Below, one piece after another: positions 60,701 to 64,000 of a stretch of 64,000 nucleotides of DNA. Within the stretch, counting starts at the first letter, position 1. Every line of letters starts with the position of its first letter. The notes under the pieces are model-generated. The model was not told where the DNA came from. It saw only the letters and a program-made list of their open reading frames with translations, and did no database searches. Source of the stretch: Undaria pinnatifida (taxonomy: Eukaryota > Sar > Phaeophyceae > Laminariales > Alariaceae); contig JABAKD010000030.1 of NCBI GenBank assembly GCA_012845835.1, positions 6,149,599-6,213,598 on the forward strand. Reading direction: 5' to 3'. A program made the translations under genes and the position numbers.

Positions 60701-63700
60701 CCTTACATCGTGCCGTGACTGTGACTTGACTAACATTTGTTTGCGTTAGGTTTGCCTTACTGCGCGCTTTCGTCGTGCTTTTGCGGCTGGGGCTTACTTG
60801 CGTGTACATGCATATACTTAGCACGCGGAAGTTTGTGGTTGTTTGGCGACTTGGAATATTCTCGTATTGCGGAATGCCAGGTACCTGGTATGTCAAAGAG
60901 TAGTACGCCGCCGTGCTTCCCCGCCTTGGTGTTGGACTTGTCGAAACCGGACCCTTGCCTGTTACTGGTAGCGAGGGTGCGCGGGGGTTTCGGGGGCAGT
61001 TGCCCTATCAAGCACAAACTCTACGATAGTCAAGGGCCTATTAATATCAGGAGTATGGCTTCGTACAAGGTACCCGGTGGCCAGTGGCGATGTTTTAAAG
61101 CTGCTTCAGCCGAGATTCAAGGGAGGGCGATTTCGGACAGGGCTACTGAAAAAATAACGTTGCCATACTGATATTTTATTTTATACAACGCATAAGGTAT
61201 GACACCACATGCCAGGCCTTCCACAAATCAGTACTGCAGCGGCAGTGGGTACCTCCGCACCCTAGTTCCCTGTTGATTGGTCTTGGACTACCGATTTAAT
61301 CCCCACAGCTATTTTATTGCTCCAAGGAGTATCAAGAGCACTTCGTGGTGCGTGTACTGAGATGAGAGTATGATGGGTTGTAGTGCTGATGGCCGATTTT
61401 CTGCTGAGGACTGGCAGCTTGGCAGTCGTGAAGACCGAGATTATGCTCGTACCGCAAGTATGAGCAGTACAGAGCCGCGAGTACATTCAGTATTCCCCAG
61501 TATGGCAAGCACAGACACCCGAAACACTTGAAAGTACGGTACTCCATGAGTACTGACATGAGTGTTGAACCACCTGCGCCTATGACAAATCGCAATATGA
61601 CCACTATAAAACACTGGCAGAACCCCGTGTGTACGCAGCATCCGCTGTACGAACGTCCGAAATACTTAGAAGCACTGCTGTATATTGCTGTAGGGCATGA
61701 ACAGTATTGAACCCCAAAGGGCTTCGAGTATTATACGATGCTCGATGTATGAGCAGTATGAAAACACTGACAGTATTCTGCGGTCACTTGCAGTGTGAAT
61801 AGCACAGAGCCTCCAGTACAACCGGCATCCGCAGTAGAAACATCCGATAGACATAGTTTACCAGGTACCAGGTACATTAGATCGTCTGAGGATTTATTTC
61901 ATTCGACTCGTTTTTCTTTCTTATTGAGACCTGATACTTTCATTGGTCAGAGAGGACACACTAATTCTTGGCATTCTAATCCTACGCGGACATGAGCCCT
62001 CCGAACTCACCCCGACTAATTAAAGTACGTAGAGCTTACCTGGTACCACGTATTCATTGCATTTCGAGTACCGTCTGCCTATCTTCTCTCTTACAGCTAT
62101 CAACATAACGCGATACGATATTGCACATCTCCCGGGAGGAGTGTCCGCGCCGATTTCCTTCTAAACGAGACAGGCACACGAGACACTGACGGTACCGTTG
62201 AGAATTTCGAGATACTCGACCTTTGCGCTCTGCCCGTTGGTTATCGGCAAAACCTGCCCTCTCTCGCGCGAGGGGGTGTGTTATCTTGCGTGTTGTAATG
62301 GTACCTGGTGCCAGTATGACTTTGGCACGTTTAACATTTCCTGCAGTAATAGGCTGTCTTCTTCCGCACGCTGCGACAGAAGGTGTCGATTTTCTATATC
62401 ACAGTAGTGGTAGGCTCTCCACCAGCCTGCTTCTACAGCAGTATATTGAAAGGGATGTACACTACCCAAAATTTGCGGACAAACGCTATCAGTAACACGA
62501 GAAAACCACGCATATACTTTGTTGCCGCTGTTGCCGTAAGAAAAGAATTGCGCATCAGCAGGTGCTTTCCGTGAGTGGGGATTTGCGTGTATACTGGGGT
62601 TGGCGTTGGCTGGCGAAGACGCTGTAAAATATGCCATTCACTGCGTGAGCTAGACAACCAGGGTACCGTTTGTTTGTTTTTTGGGCGGTCGCCATAATGG
62701 TTATCGAGTAGACCATTCTGTGCGGGGTGGAGAATCCTAACTCCGCACAAGGGGAATGATGGCATCATGTAGTGTGAAAATGCTAAGGCACCCACGAGGC
62801 AGTTACATGGTAGTACCCATTGCTGTCTCTGGAGTGGTCACACTAGAAAACGAAGTATAAAGTAGGAAAGGAAAGCATGCACAAGGTGCCGAAGTCCGTC
62901 TTACGAGCGGTTCTTGCAAAGATGCAGTTCACCCTTCATGCCACTCGCCGAACACCTCACGGCGATTCGCACTGGGTGCAAGCAATGTCTCGTCTGGTTG
63001 GTGAAAACCCGGCGTGCTCCGTCCCGGCATAGTGAGATGCGAGGGTCTATGGCCATGCGACTACGGTAATGCACATACTGAGTACCCCCCCCCCCCCCCG
63101 GGGGGGTTCTTGTGCCTTGCGTTGACCCTTCTGTACTAAAATCAAGTACCAGGTATACCTTTCTGTTAGCGGTACGTATCATGGTACGTGGTAGTAGGCA
63201 TCTCGTACTTGCTCCGATGTACCAGGTATTTAGTTGCCACTGATATGTACCAGGTTTGGCAGCTTGTATTTAGTTACTTCATTTCGACGTTTGGTGAAAG
63301 TATTGCGTTTTGATAAGGTTTCGTTGTTGTATTCAGGCGTTTCCGTGGAGGAGATGCTACGCCATTTCGTGCGAAGCAAAAAAATGATGTTACCCACCCG
63401 CAACTCCAGTCATATTGCCGTTGCCCGTCACCTGTGGCAATTACTCAACGTTTCATCCTTGATCTAGACCTCTCATACCCGGTTGCTCCAGGCGTGGCTG
63501 ATCGAATCATTGGTTCGAGCCACTTCAATGTTGAGAACGTGGAACATACCAAAATCACATCAGAGTACTGTACGCGTTCCGTTTGTTCGTCCTACGTGAC
63601 CGTCGAAAACGCGCCGAATTGGATCAACCTCTTGACCTGTGCTACTGTGCCGCTGCATTTTTTTGCAGGGTGACCTCAAGAAGTACCGTCGGGCGGAGCT

Positions 63701-64000
63701 CAAGCACGGCCGCGTTGCCATGCTCGGCGTTGTGGGTGCCATCTGGCAAGAGTTCAACGTGCTGCCCGGCCTCGGCTACTCGCCGACGAAGAACCTGTTC
63801 CAGGCGGTGGCGGACGCACCGTGGCTCGCGATTCTTCAGATCGTCGTCTTCGTGGGGATCTTCGACCTGCAGAGCACGAAGTACGACATTGAGCAGGGAC
63901 GCGTGCCCGGCGACATCGGGTTCGACCCCCTTAAGCTTTCCAAGGACGGGATCAACGAGAAGTGGGCGCTGTCGGAGCTCAAGCACGGACGCCTGGCGAT
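57705..64000 (+). CDS. light-harvesting chlorophyll a/c-binding protein (FCP/LHC family), 5' part
   Basis: A plastid thylakoid antenna protein that binds chlorophylls and carotenoid. Exons: 57705-57809, 58495-58614, and 63669 to beyond the window. All junctions are GT-AG and phase 0. Residues 1-17 form a hydrophobic signal peptide. Cleavage at NA-FVTP puts Phe at +1, the hallmark of transport into secondary red plastids. Exon 2 gives the mature N-terminus and a GDVGFDPL motif. Exon 3 begins KKYRRAELKHGRVAMLGVVG, helix 1 with its chlorophyll-ligand Glu/Arg. A second helix follows (PWLAILQIVVFVGIFDLQS), then a second GDIGFDPL and ELKHGRLA, the start of helix 3, where the window ends at residue 185. 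Two GDxGFDPL motifs fit the LHC family but do not fix the subfamily (Lhcf, Lhcr or other). Intron 2 is 5054 bp. Confidence 0.92.
58615..63668 (+). other. 5-kb intron 2 of the light-harvesting gene
   Basis: No coding element was recognised. It contains a cluster of TACCAGGTA/TACCTGGTA motifs (near 59113, 59278, 60881, 61860, 62038, 62303, 63147, 63220 and 63247), a doubled TGATGTAGAGCGTTCGG at 60270-60310, and a run of 14 C followed by 7 G near 63085-63107. The acceptor is strong (ATTTTTTTGCAG). Confidence 0.7.

Noticed and set aside
60737-61171. 144-codon plus-strand frame
   Set aside because: It lies in the light-harvesting intron, with no splice context and no recognised family.

Overview
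The window reads as nuclear DNA of a photosynthetic stramenopile (ochrophyte), plausibly a brown alga or a relative. The evidence is a light-harvesting protein of the fucoxanthin-chlorophyll a/c type with a bipartite plastid pre-sequence (Phe right after the predicted signal cleavage site), multi-exon genes with GT-AG (and some GC-AG) introns, a mitochondrial biotin-dependent carboxylase, and many retroelements. No bacterial operons, rRNA genes, functional tRNA genes or CRISPR arrays were seen. Species was not determined.

Layout: (1) 1-4797, retroelement fragments, no host gene. (2) 4798-28754, minus strand: a complete 11-exon gene for the biotin-carrying alpha subunit of methylcrotonoyl-CoA carboxylase (about 761 aa by my splice model). 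Its introns hold a degraded copia-type element, a PIF/Harbinger-like element with a perfect 56-bp terminal inverted repeat, a dead LINE and several short interspersed repeats. (3) 30049-39186, minus strand: a bromodomain gene resembling BRD8 of NuA4-type acetyltransferase complexes. Its last intron carries a 5.2-kb Ty1/copia element inserted six bases past the splice donor. (4) About 41.9-53.1 kb: two copies of a Ty3/gypsy-like chromovirus derivative arranged tail to tail as a large imperfect palindrome. Each encodes integrase, a chromodomain and an extra Tudor/SH3-like module, and each has the end of a NADAR (YbiA-like) domain at its 5' side. No reverse transcriptase is recognisable in either. 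(5) 53-57.7 kb: mostly non-coding, with one orphan minus-strand terminal exon and a minisatellite. (6) 57705 to the window end, plus strand: the 5' three exons of a light-harvesting complex gene, with a 5-kb second intron.

The host genes are unrelated in function: mitochondrial leucine catabolism, chromatin and plastid light harvesting. What unites the window is its repeat load. At least four interspersed families recur here: an AAC-tailed retroposon, a tRNA-derived SINE, a composite GTGC-rich element, and LINE 3' ends. The most unusual object is the palindromic NADAR-integrase-chromodomain-Tudor-like element pair.
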